Origin: Leptobrachium leishanense
Lineage: Eukaryota > Chordata > Amphibia > Anura > Megophryidae
Assembly (NCBI GenBank): GCA_009667805.1
Contig: CM019070.1
Location: 60,917,591 to 60,981,590 of the forward strand
DNA length: 64,000 bases
Reading direction: 5' to 3'
Notes under the pieces: generated by a model
What the model was told of the DNA's origin: nothing
What the model saw: only the letters and a program-made list of their open reading frames with translations
Database searches by the model: none
Shown: piece by piece, positions 10,701-24,155 of the stretch
Numbering within the stretch: the first letter of the stretch is position 1
Layout of the letters: every line of letters starts with the position of its first letter
Position numbers and translations under genes: made by a program

Positions 10701-13700
10701 CGGACAAGCAAGCGTTTAGACTAATATTAACACACAAAGGGAGGAATGATTTCTGGACTTAATTGTCCACGGGTCTATGCCGAAGATGACCGAATCACTA
10801 AAGCCAAAATTTCTATTAACACGTAATGGCAAGAGTGCCGAGAAAAGTGACGGATTTTTATAGGGTATCAAAATGCCTATATGCCATTATTTACACTGTA
10901 TAATACACCAGTCTTTCCCGTATGCCGTGGCTAATTTTCCCAGTCCTTAAGTTCTCACAACTATGTTACATGCATTCCATGTCCTTGTGTTTGTTAAATC
11001 ATAAAGTTGAGTACTAGTTAATATATAATTGACAGTTAAACACAGAATCCCTGATTATAATATACCTGTCACAGGGCTGAAGTCCAAAGTTAGCATGATC
11101 AAACCATGTATTCATTTTCCTCTCTGTCACCCAGCAGAGAACTGATGGTGGGAGTGTATTTCTTATCCAGGTCTGAACACGTGTGTCATAACAGATATCC
11201 CAGGGATAGCCATTATCATAGACACGACTTATTACCCAGGATCCTCTTCTAGTGCTTAGAAAAACCTGTGTGGACATATAAAATACATATAGGTTTGCAT
11301 TCACATTAATAGGATTGCAGAAAACCAAATGATGCATTTCTCTGTACATTATATTGTTCAGGTTTACCTTTCATATTTATGTATTGCCATGTAGGCGTAT
11401 TACTGAAAATACCGGCATTTCCAGTTCATTACAAGCACGAGAGGCAGCATTGTGCGCAGCGTGCAGGGCCAAGCATGGGCCAACTTGCACAATTTATTTA
11501 GAGAACACTTATGTTATTATATAAACTATTCAATTAATTCACTAGAATAAAAATCTGTTGCGGGAAGAGGTCCAATTGTTTGTGTTAGGAAATGGGTTTC
11601 GTTCTTTTCTGCAAAGGAAAATTAATTCAAGAAAATCAAAGGGGGTTATTCAGAGAGCGCCGAAATGTCACCGACATGTCGGTGCTCTCTCGTTCTCTGC
11701 ACTTCGGGGAATCTAATTTCCCGATCCTGCAGTGAATTCTGCATTCACCGCAGGGACCCCGGAGTGCGGAGAAAAGCCGCCGCAAAGGTGCCAAAATTAT
11801 CAGATCCAATAATTTTAGCGAGTCTGTGCTGTCTTTTTTTTTAAAAAATGGCACTGAAATTATCAGATCCTATCCTATAAACTGCCGCAAACACGCCGCC
11901 CACAACCACAAACATGCCGCCTGCTGACGCCAACCTGCCGGACAACCACCACAAACCCACTCTGAATAACTCTGTAAGTGTTCTTTTTCAGTTTCAGTCC
12001 ATAGTAGAATGTCAACACATTGTAACATTCTGATTTTGAATATCTGGAATTTTGCCAATATCTGATATAAGCGTGCTATGGAATATTTATTTATTTATAA
12101 AGGATTTTACCAGGAAGGATACATTGAGATTTCTCTCGTTTTCAAGTATGTCCTGGGTTCAAGAACATTGAAGTGTTACAGTTACAGAAATACAAAGTAA
12201 TACAATGCAAGATATTAAAAAAAAAAAAAACAACACAAATATACAGATTAACAGAAAATAAATATGTAGGAAATATAGTCACTAGGTTACATGTTTACAG
12301 GTGCATTCTGTATTAAGGTATGTTAGTGAGGAGCTCTTGAGTGACTTAAGACTGGGGGAAGATTTGATGGTGTCTGGGAGGTTATTCCATAATTGTGGTG
12401 CTCTGTAGGAAAATGAGGACCAAGCCGCTGTCTTTTTGTATTGTGGTATTGGAAGTAAGGTGCTGTCCTGGATCAGAGGTTATAGGATGAGGGAGCTGCT
12501 TGGGGAAGCAGTCTATTCAGGTAGGGTGGCAGCTTCCCAGAAATGCTCTTAGACACCAGGCTGGAGAGGTGAAGGGTGCGTTTAGACTCTAGCGATGGCC
12601 AGTTTAGCTCTTTTAACATGTCACAATGGTGGGTCATGTAGTTACATTGTAATGCAAAGCGGCAGAAGGAGTTATACAATGTAGTAAGTTTCTGAAGGAT
12701 GTGTTTGTGGTGCGGCTGCATACACTACATCTCCGTAATCAATAGCCGTCATAAGCATTTGTTGTACAATCTGCTTTCTTACCGCGGGGCTCAGACAGGA
12801 TTTGTTTCTGTACAGGGCACCTAGTTTGGGGTAAAGTTTAGATGAGAGTTTTTCGATGTGCGGGCCAAAGGATAGATTAGGGTCCAACCACATACCTAGA
12901 TATTTGAGAGAAGTGACTGTGGTCAGCGTGCCATTTGATTTTGACCCGACACATAAGTGGGGATTTTACAATTTGTGTAGTTTAGGTTTTGTTCCAAAGA
13001 GCATCGTTACAGTTTTGTCAGTATTTAAAAAAAGTTTGTTGTTTTTGATCCACTTTTCTACCTCTGTGAATTGTTCTTGCAGCACGGCCTCCAGCTGTGG
13101 GAGATTTGGTTTGCTGGTATAGATTACAGTGTCATCTGCGTACATATGTACAGTTGAGGCTTTGCAGATGTTGGGCAGATCATTTATGAATATTGTGAAT
13201 AGTAGGGGGCCTAGTATTGAGCCTTGGGGTACACCGCAAGTGACTGGGAGCGGGAGGGAGGAGCTGCCAGAAATTGACACATATTGTGATCGGTCGGATA
13301 CATATTATTGAAACCAGGTTAGCGTGCGATCACCAATGCCAGAGTTTTTAAGTTTTTCTAACAAGATGCCATGGTCTACCATGTCAAAGGCCTTGGCAAA
13401 ATCAAGGAAGATGGCTCCAGTTAGGTTTCCTTGTTCCATCCCAGCTTGGATATCATTGAAGACTTTTAAAAGGGCGGTTGTAGTTGAGTGATTTGGATGA
13501 AAGCCTGATTGATCCGGGGTTAAGTAGTTCCAATATTGATAGTAATCACGTAATTGTGTGTAGACACATTTTTCCAAGATTTTTGACACTACAGGGAGCA
13601 ATGATATTGGACGGTAGTTGGATACCAAAGTACTGTCACCACTTTTATGGATAGGTACCACTCTTGCAGTCTTCCAGAGTTTGGGTATGTATCCAGTTGC

Positions 13701-16700
13701 CAGTGATTCATTTATTAGGGTTGCGACAGGATTTGCAATCGCTGGCGCACTGATTTTCAGCAGCATTGCTGGTATTTGATCAGGTGAAATCCCAATTTCA
13801 GTTATGCTGCATTTGCAAAGGAAATACAAATTTCTACTGACAACTGCAATGTGGTACATAAAAGCATACTAATATGTCTAGTTAATGCCAGATATGCTGC
13901 CAAGACCTGGATTTTCCCCCATATAAACAACTTATTTAACCCCTTCACTCCAAGATTGAGTGAACGCTGTTTTCAAAGGCACCGTCAGGTGCCCAGTATC
14001 GAATTATCTTGATCTGCCGCTAAGCTAACCAGAAGGTTCTCCCAAACTTTTAGCACCGTGCGTGGCCTTTTATCCAAGGTGCTAAAACTGTTTAAAATCA
14101 GCTGCCAAGTGTCTGTATTGGATGTTCACCAGTTGATGCACGGAGCCACAAGCAGCAGGCGCAAGTACAGTAACTCCATTTGGCCAGTAGATGGCAACAT
14201 CTGCCTGTCCAATGATTTACGCAGTATTTGTTACTGAAATAACCTAACGAAAAATATTTATTTGAAAAAACGATTGGTTCCTGACAGTGTGTTAAACACA
14301 AACCACTCTACCTTCTAATTACATAAATAGAAAGCAATGCATTTAAATGATTAGAAACTTTGAATATCTCTAAAATTGTCTTAATCTCATAAAAAGTCCA
14401 CACTTTGAACAATACCTGAGAAGCAACTCGACTGAGCTCGACGGCAATATCTGCAGCAGAATTGCCCATTCCAACTAAGAGAACTCTTTTTCCATCGTAT
14501 CCATGAGGATTTTTGAATTGTCGACTGTGAAAATAATCTCCTGTAAACGTTTTTATGCCTGAAAAAAATAATATGTCTGTGTTAATTATTACGCAACACA
14601 AATGTTATTCGTCTATAATTCCGACTCTCTTCACATATCTATCCATCCGTGAAGAAATTTTCTTCAAGTACTTTAAACTACACGAATGTAACTTATTTCT
14701 CATGCTTTACATTCAAAGGGCCATATTACATTCAGCACGCTAACGTTAGCACTCAGCTGTGTGAGTGATAACGATAGCTTTGGTTACCCTAGCGCGGGGG
14801 TACCATATTACATTCCGAAAGCTAAAGGGTTAAAAAACCCTTTAGCGATTCGGAGCTGACGCTTTTCAGCGTGACCTTACTGTACTTTGCGATCCCTATT
14901 GTGATGAAACAGCCGCCCCAATGTTTATTTGCAGTTATTTTGCTGTAAAGGTTATTGTCTCTGTATATAAGGTAAAGTGTTTGTTCTGTGTCCGCTATTA
15001 TCTGATGTCTGTGTTACATTAATATTCTCTTATGTGCTTATTGTAGAGTATTGTTTCTGTGTACCTTCTCTCTGTATAGTGTACATCTCTGTATTAGCTG
15101 TCCTCTGTCTTTATACTGTACTTCTCTGTGGCTACCCCCCTTCTCTGTAAATTTTATTTTCCCTGCAGTAAGAAGATTCCTTTAAGATGAGAAGGAATGT
15201 GTAAACACTACATTGTGTTAGATGGCTTTTGTTCTCTGACTGGAGACTCTTGATCTTATCTATAATGAATTCTTTAAGGGAGGGGGCTGTCTCAACTGTT
15301 ACCTGTGTGTATTTGAAATAAAGAAGCATTCTCCATTTGGATTTCGAATGAGAAACATCTACATAGTACGTGTCGTCTACTGTGTGTGGAAATATCTTCT
15401 GTGTTTCAGCGGAAAGGGGCGAACAGACGGAGGGTACAGAGCTTGGGGTACCCACGATCCGTAACACCTATGCTTAACATGGGGAGCGCAAAGTGTTAAT
15501 TAGCGTTAGGACTTTGTAATCCTAACACTAATTACCGTCCCGCTGCGGTTAACTCAAAGGTTAACCACCGCTAGAACCTGGTGCCTACTTATTCCGCTTC
15601 TGCAGAATCAATCAGCACGTGCTACAAAAACCAGAAACAATCAGATACTCACCTCTCATCCCGCAGCGATAACGGCAGCTTGATCCGCTTCTTCTTGCCG
15701 CCGGGAGCAGAAGTAATCTCCCTCTGTGAATCACTACGCCGACCTGCCATATCTCGCAAGTTTGATCCTGCAGGTCAGGTGATCGGCAGCGGAAGCCTCA
15801 ATGGAGTCCTATGGACTCAATGGAGAGGATGCTTGCGGCGGTGCTTAGCGCTGCCTCAAGTATCCCGTAGCTTAGCGCCGCGTTACGGAGTAGGCTGCTG
15901 GATTAGCACCTGCCCTGTAATCAGGGGCGTACTTAGAACATTTGGCACCCAGGGCGGATCCTATATTTGGCAGTGGCACCCCCCAAATTTAAAATGTAAA
16001 ATATTTTTTTTTTAAAAAAAACACACACACTTTTTTAATGTTTTCAAAAATATTTTTAGTTATAGCATTCTGGCAGGACATGATGTATACATATAATAAT
16101 GATATATTATGAATCTGCCGATGGTGGATCATGTGTCCTCTGTGCTGTGCAATAAGAGACGAGTGTCGATTTTTTTGAATAATTTTTATTTTTAAGTGAT
16201 TTTGCAAACTCACAACATATCAATCCTCATGCTATGAACAAAAGTACACATGTGGCTTGTTTTGTTGATGAGAGTTGTGTGTGTGGGTGGCTGGTTTTGT
16301 GTGATGGGAGTTGTGTGTATGTGCTGAGTGGCTGGTTTTGTGGATTGGAGTTGTGTGTGTGCTGGGTGGCTGGTTTTGTGGATTGGAGTTGCTGAGCAGA
16401 GAATGGGTGTGTGTTTTGCCGGTATAAGATGCTGCTATAGTATTTTTTCTTTACTTTTCCAGTTTTTTAAGACTCCCTCTTCCCTGTCCCTGTTTACCCT
16501 GGGCTGCCTATTCACTGGTGATGCAGTGAATGCAGCCTGGCCCCCTCTATGCAGGACCTCACCAAGAGCCAGGCAGCTCAATGACAAATTTCTGATCACT
16601 GCAGTGCTGGTTAAGGAAAGGTCCACTTTAAACTGATGCCACCCGGTGCGGGCCGCCCCCGCCCCTAGGTACACCCCTGCCCATAATATTACGCTAGGAT

Positions 16701-19700
16701 GGGGATGCTAAGGAGAAACCTGCAGGTTTTCCTCCTTAGCTTCACTGTCTTAGCGTGATGATTATAATATGGCCCATACTTTTAGATTGCAAAATTTCTG
16801 TACAAAAATCTAGTAATTAGCTATACCATGCATAGCTTTTCTATTTAGTCAAAGAGAAATAACAGACAAGTAATACAAAAATTGCAAAAATAATTTGTCA
16901 CAGAAAAATCTCAAAAATAATAACAGAATTTACCACAAATGATTGACTCCATCTTACCGCAATGATCAAAAGTTACTGCTCACTGTATTAGATGGAGGCT
17001 TCACTGGTGCGAACATCAAAAAGAACAGATTACAAAATAGAACGTGTATATCTTTGATTCTTTCAAATTATAGGCTCAATTTAATTTGGCGCAATATCTA
17101 AAATCGACACCTTTTAGGCCTGTTTTTTTGTTTGGGAGGGAGATTCAAATGCGTGTTTACCAGCATTTGGGATTCCTAATAAAAATTCAGATCCAATATC
17201 AATTCTTGCGGCTTTACTTTTCAATGGAAATATCAGCTTTAGAGATTCAATTTGAGTTTACCAGAATGTCGATTTCTGAACAAATATAAAGTGCCAAATG
17301 ATGGTGATAAATGGATTTACAGGCTGGGAAATAGAGGGAATAAGGCTAAAATATTTATTTACACTGACTTTAAGAGAAATGTTTAAAAAGGCACAAATCT
17401 GTATGATGCTGACAAAAAGTAAGATTTTTTAGTCATGTTACCGGCAGACTTTTTTTCTCAGACCGGTGGAATTTTTCAAGTATGGGTTCAGGCTTTGCTT
17501 ATGTTGCCTGACATGTTTTTGGTTTGAAACTAAGTAATTTTGTCACTTACTTGGAAAACAATCCAATGGATAATAAGGGTCTGCATGGTGACCAGAACAG
17601 ACCATGATAGCATCAAAAATGGTTGTTTCACGCTTCCCATTTTTTTCTGTGATGACTTCCCATTGACCACTACTGGAGAAGTTAGGACATTTCTTTACAC
17701 TAATCACTGTTGTCTGGAAGAAGAAGATAATACAATTTGCAACATCTAAATATATTTAAATCCATATTTTTAAAAAATATAAAAAAACACAACAAGATAA
17801 GTAATAAATTCTGGGATGCATTAAATGTTTTTTTCTTCATTAAACTAATATCCATTCTGTGGCAGGTGATCTACAAACACAGGTGAAAGGTGTAAGGATC
17901 ATTGTACAGATTGGATAGATTTAGACAACTCATGTTCCCCCATCAAGTACAGTTTGGTGAGCTGCCAGGTGTTGGGCCATGAGATCTCCCTTTTATGTTT
18001 ACCTCTTTCTATGTATCCTACTTTTTTTTTTTTTGAAAGTATTTTACCAGCAAGGATACATTGTGATTTCTCTCGTTTTCAAGTATGTCCTGGGTGGCAA
18101 GTCTGTACCGTTAGGTGTCTTGCCCTAGGACACTTACTGGAGAGATGCTCTTGCCGGGATTTGGATCTAGCTATGGCAAAAGATGTATTGAGGTAATCCT
18201 ACTAGAATTCTTTTTATTTCAACTGAGGAATCATGTTATATTGATGGCTTTTATCATTTTAAGCCTAATTTTCATAATTAAGACCGTCAAATTCCTCAAA
18301 GAAAACAGGTGACAGAGATAACGCAAAATATATAGGTTTGTATATGATAATCCAATGTTACTCAACTATTAAGCACAATTCAATAGTCATGTTCACACAG
18401 ATTATTTCCAGATTTCAGAAATCCATACTGCTGTTGGCAATGGGCATAGTTACTATTGATATAATGAGGGCAAAAGAAAGCATACTGTATTGCTTCAATG
18501 TACTGCTTTCTCTTTAATGCACCATTTATACACTATGCAGCTTTACTCTTGTAGAGTACACAGACATGATGCCGATTACTTAGATAATTGTCGAAATAAA
18601 TGTATTCCCCAGTAAGACGACCAAAGGCCCTCTTTCACCATATATCTAACTCCCACCCCATGTTAGACACTGCACTTAACATTTCTAAGACCTATACGTG
18701 GGGTGATACACACGTTCATACCATTTAATATTAAAAAATTACCTTAAAGTTGATGTATTTGAGTAGGTCAAATTTATCTGCATATGCTCTGAAATAGGCC
18801 AACATTCTAGTATTGTGAAGAAAGTTGGGGAAATTTTCTGGCATGGGGAAATCACTGAAGCACATCATTTCTTTGCTGGTGTTGGTGACGACAGACTGAT
18901 AGATGCTGCATTTGCCATTTTCCACATTAGGCTGGGATGGAGGCAAGGACAGAAATTAGAAAACTGTCTAAACTATCTTATCAACAACCCCAATGACAAA
19001 CAATAAATTAATTACTGTATATGACTAAGGCTGGCGGCACACTAGCAAACATTTTGCGTCCGTCTGACCGTACTATTTGCCGTCTGTCGTAGCTTTATAA
19101 AGGAGTCACTGAAACACACCACACGAAGCACCTGTGCACTTTTTCACGGACGGGCAACGCATATAGCTACGAACGCGAAAACAACATCCACGTGAAAAAG
19201 CTAAATGGAAGCAGAAACAACGCTGCCATGTATTTTCTTAGGGTGTGGAGACATCAGACGTTACGGACACACTTTATGTAGTACTCACAATATCTCCCGT
19301 CAAAAAGTGCGTCCGTAACGGACGCAGTACAGTATGCTCGTGTGCCGCCTCCCTAAAACAATCAAATATAAAAAAAAATACCGCACACACATAAGGGGTT
19401 ATTCACAAAGCAACGAACTTGTCACAAATTGCACCGAACGATGAATTTCACCATACGGTGAAATTTTGTGGAAGTTCGTCTCTTCACTAATCTGTCAACT
19501 CGTCAAATACTGCCGAATTGACAGCAAAATACGCTGCAGTTCGCTGCAAATTGGCAGTCTTCGGCAGACTTTTAACAGAAAGAACATGACAACCTACACA
19601 CCTTTATAGTTAAAAGGGACACTCTAGTAAAAGGATGTCCAAACTCCGGCCCCCCAGATGTTCCTGAGCTACAGCTCCCAGAAATCTTTGACTGCATTAG

Positions 19701-22700
19701 GTGGATGGAGAAGCATGAGAGTTGTAGTTCAAGGACATCTGGGGGGTCGGAGTTACAATGACATATTGTAATATTAAATATTCCTATAAATCAGGGGTCT
19801 GCAACCCTGATCCTCCAAATGTTTTGGAACTATCAGGGTTATTCAAAGAGCTCCGAATTGCTGGTGAAAGGTAACCGAACGCTGAAATTCAGCGTTCGGT
19901 TACCTTTCCTGTCCAATCGGCTATCCGGAGAGCAGGCAGTTCACCAAATGTTGGCATCTGCATGTCAGCCCGGCACTCCGGGTACCCCGGGGGGGAAGAT
20001 AGATGTCATTGCGGCGGCGCGATGACATCTATTTCAGGCGCTCCCCCCCGCGAGTCCCGATCGCCGGGGTCCAGCAGCAAAAGGCAGGCACAGTTTGGAA
20101 GGGCACAGCCTGCCCTTCCAAACCGTACCTGCCTTTAACCCCTTGGGTGCCGGATCACAATTCAGCGCCGAAAAGCGCCGTATCGTGATCCTCTCCCGGA
20201 GCTGGCCAACATCTTGGATGTCGGCCAAGCTTCCGGGAATGCCCCCTGATGACTGGCATCATCGTGCATAGCGCGATGACGTCAGTCCTGGAGTTAACCC
20301 CTAATTGCCACCAATGGTGGAGATAGGGGGTTCCAATGAACCCCCTATCTCCCGATCCGTGGCAGTTAGGGGTTAATGTTTGGTAATGTTAGATCGGCCA
20401 GAGCATGGCCTTTCCAATGATAGCAAACATGACCAAATAAAGGTTAATTTAAAAAAATTAGAAATAATAAAAAAAATATATTAAAAGCAAACAAGTTTTT
20501 TTTTTGCTTTGTTTTGTTAATGCAGCAATATTGTTCCCATTTCAATTATAATGTGAACAATGATGCTGCACTAACGAGTTTTGTATGGGGTACGTTTGTT
20601 AGAAATTGCATAATTTTCCCCCAAAAAAAAATTTAACGAGACCCCATTGCTAATTTTTTTAACAAGCACAATCCATAGAAAATATAACCGCAAATGCTCG
20701 CATGTTAAAATGTTAAAAAAACACTTTACACATTGTAAATTGTTGAACATTCTAATTTTATTGCATTTTTTGTTATACTGTAATATACAGACAGGACATG
20801 ACATATACATATAATAATGTTATATTATGAATCTGCCGAGTCTGCCAGAAAGAACAATATATAATATGTCTGGGTCATATAATAAAATAAGGCTTCAAAA
20901 CGCGGTTAAACGTGATGAGCGAAACCAGTAAAAATGAGCTCAGCACAGAGGCGTGAAATGCCTCAGCAGCGAAAGGGTTAAACATTTTTTATTTTTTCTG
21001 TAACAGACCTTTTTATTATCATTCATTGGACCTCATCGTAAATTTCAGACATTTTTGTTCTGTAGTTTCTTTGCAAACAGTGTTTCACTTTCAAACATTC
21101 AAGCGTACTGTTTTTTTTTTCCACTCCATTCGTCTGTGGTGTCGGCTTTTTACGGCGGGTGCTCTGCGCTGTGAACGGCTACTGCTCGGGTTTCTCCGGC
21201 GTGTTCGGCGGGGTTAATCCAGATGTTTTTGTGGGTTTCGGTGTGCATTCGCCCTGGTTTTGCGGTGAGTTTTCGGCGGGTTTGCGGCGACATTTCCCTG
21301 CATTACAGCGGCCCTGTGGTGCTTGCTGAATACACCTCAGGGTCGCCGAAGTGGGATCGCCAAATCGCACCGAATTGAAGAGAAGTAAATGTCAGCGAAC
21401 GTGCGGTGACTTTTCGATTCTCTTTGAATAACCCTGTATATTTCCCTTGAGGCTCTGAAAACCTAATGAGCAGCCTAGCATCACGGGAAATGTAGTTTCA
21501 AAACATCTGGAGGGCCGTAGTTGCCCACACCTGCTCTTGCACAATGAAAAGTAATTTTGAGCCGAGTGTCCCAATCCTCAGCGTAACAACACCCAGTCCA
21601 CAATCATTGCAACGATCAAAGCAATCAAATGGAATGATGTTAGTTTAGATACATTCCAAGTCTGAACTTGAAAGTGGCATTCAGGATTGTGAAATGTATT
21701 TACATAATGCATTCCAGATTTTGAGCTGCAAACGAACATAAGAAACAGGAATGCTATTACAAAAGATATCACAGAAGCTGAATTAAAACAGCACTTCACT
21801 GAACAAACACTACTTTTAAGATTTTTATGGCTGTCGGTGTAAGTAATATACTGTCATTTTTAAATATAAACACACACACGAGCTCCAGACACAGGGGGAC
21901 GATACACATCATGATGTTTTCTCCAGCTCAGTAGATAAACTTATATAATATTAAATAACAGACAGCAAACTCTGATCTCCATATCAAATGACAAGCAATG
22001 ATTACAAAGAAATTACAAAATTCTAATGGGACGGATACATCTGTGATGTCTGTGTAATCACTGATTGCTTGAACAAACAGTATAAAAGAAAGATGTGCCG
22101 GAGTTGGCGCTCCTTGTCCTGTTAGTGGTTCCTTCTGTTTCACCCCGTGGCTCAGAAGTGTGGTTTCCTTACAGGGTTACCATCCTCCATGTCCCTCAAA
22201 ATATAAAATGACTCACATAGAGCAATATTGTATAAAATGGAGTGCAAACAAAGGAGAAGAATGTCGTACTCACATTTGCTGGTGTCTTATCGATCAGACA
22301 CCAGATTTTTTGGCAGCCGGTGACTTCAGAAGGTGCACCGGATCACCTATCAGCCTCAGCCCCCTCCTCGGTGAATATAAGCATCCTGGACCCGGGATAG
22401 GCGTAAAATAAGTCGAGTTTTATTACTAATAAAATATACAGTATGCCAAAACGCGTTTCGCATAAAAAGCTTCATCAGTTTTGGTGCTACTGGTTCTGTA
22501 CGAACCCCGGTCTGATAAGCGTGCCCGCCGCGGCTGGAGAGGATCCATCTGGTGACTTTGAGATGACCAATTCTGGGAGTGCTAACGACCAACATTTCTT
22601 TACTGATTCTGATATGCTACAAAATGTGATTTTCTAGTGAGTGCGATTCATATGGGGCCAAATTGTAGTTCATTGTCTAAGACATCTTGCACTATGATGT

Positions 22701-24117
22701 TTTTGTTTATATTATTTGTCTAGATATACTCCATTTCTCTGTATATTCAATCATTTCATATTCGGTTGTCCAAAGGAGGAGACCTCCCATCCGGAAATAT
22801 ATAGATATGTATATTACCCATATCTACCTCTTTAGTGTGTTTGTATGCAGTTTTTGATTACATGCAGCTGCTAGCAAGAAGATGGCTTGCTGATGTGTGC
22901 CAGGGATTAAAGGGGAGACAATGGTTGGAGAAATGTAATGTCTGTTAGACCCTATCCCTGACACAGTTACAGTTACAAGTATTTACAAAGCGCCAGCAAA
23001 TTCCTTTGCACTGTACAATGGGAGAATAACAAATATACATACACGGTACACTCATAGAACAGAAGGAGGGAGGACCCTGCTTGAGAGCTTACAATCTAAG
23101 AGAAGAGAGTTGACCCATTAGGTGAGGGTGAATAGGGAAAGTGTAGTGGCAGGTTGCAGGAGGGCTGAATGGAAAGATGGAGCAGGAAATGACAGTGAGG
23201 GATCATGGAGTATGCCGATAGGCTTCTCTAAAGTAATGCGTTTTCAGAGATTTCTTGAAGGACTGGAGAGACAGGGAGAGTCTAATGTTGCGGGGGAGGG
23301 AGTTCCATAGAAAGCTCAGCTCAGGAGAAGTCCCGAAGGCGAGAGTTGGGGATACGGGTACGAGGAACTGATAGCGTCAGATTATTGGCAGAGCGAAGTG
23401 AGATGTAGGCAGGGGCGCGGTTATGGAGAGCTTTGTATGTGAGCACCAATATTTTGAAATGGATTCAGACAGGGAGCCAGTGTAGAGATTGACAGAGGGG
23501 TGAGGTGTGAGAGGTGCAGGAGGTGAGGTGGATGAGCCTGGCCCTGGCACAGACACCATGAGCAAATGATACATGAACAAAAGATAGAATAAAGGAGTTA
23601 TTCACAAAGTACCAAAATTTCAGTGCTTTGCACTACCGTGCACTTCAGCGATTCCATTTCGCTGACCCTAAGGTGAATTCACTATTCATTGCAGGGTCGT
23701 CGTAGCGCACCGAAGATGGAGTTGCTGAAGCCTGCCGAACTACAGAAAAGAAAAAAAAAAGGAATATCCTGTTCTCCTAATAGGTGTTTAAACCGATAAA
23801 AAAAGTCTTAACATATGTCTGAATTAAAAAGGTCTTTTAAAAATAAATAAATAAATCAACCTTTGTTACAGAATAAATAAAAAAACTCCTTTTAAAAAAA
23901 TTGGAAAACAAAAATCTCGTCAAAAATACAAGAAGGTGTTCTAAAAAAATAGACTTTTTGCTGAAAATGAGATTAAAGATTCTTTTAAAAAAATTAAAAA
24001 TGATATATTTTTTTTTTACATTGAAATTTATGGGATTAAGTTGAAAATCAGGGCATTTCCCCAACACTCCGGTGCAGTTTGGCATTCTGTGAATAGATTA
24101 ACCAAACGTGAGCTGGA

Positions 24118-24155
<38 letters not shown>

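Larger units (their letters stand above)
14718..16775. mobile_element. MITE family M1, copy 2 (carries two later insertions)
   Basis: The ends GGGCCATATTACATTC and ATTATAATATGGCCC match copy 1. The element is split by a solo LTR (14900-15466) and an hAT MITE (15922-16679). With these removed the remaining sequence is colinear with copies 1 and 3. Confidence 0.75.
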
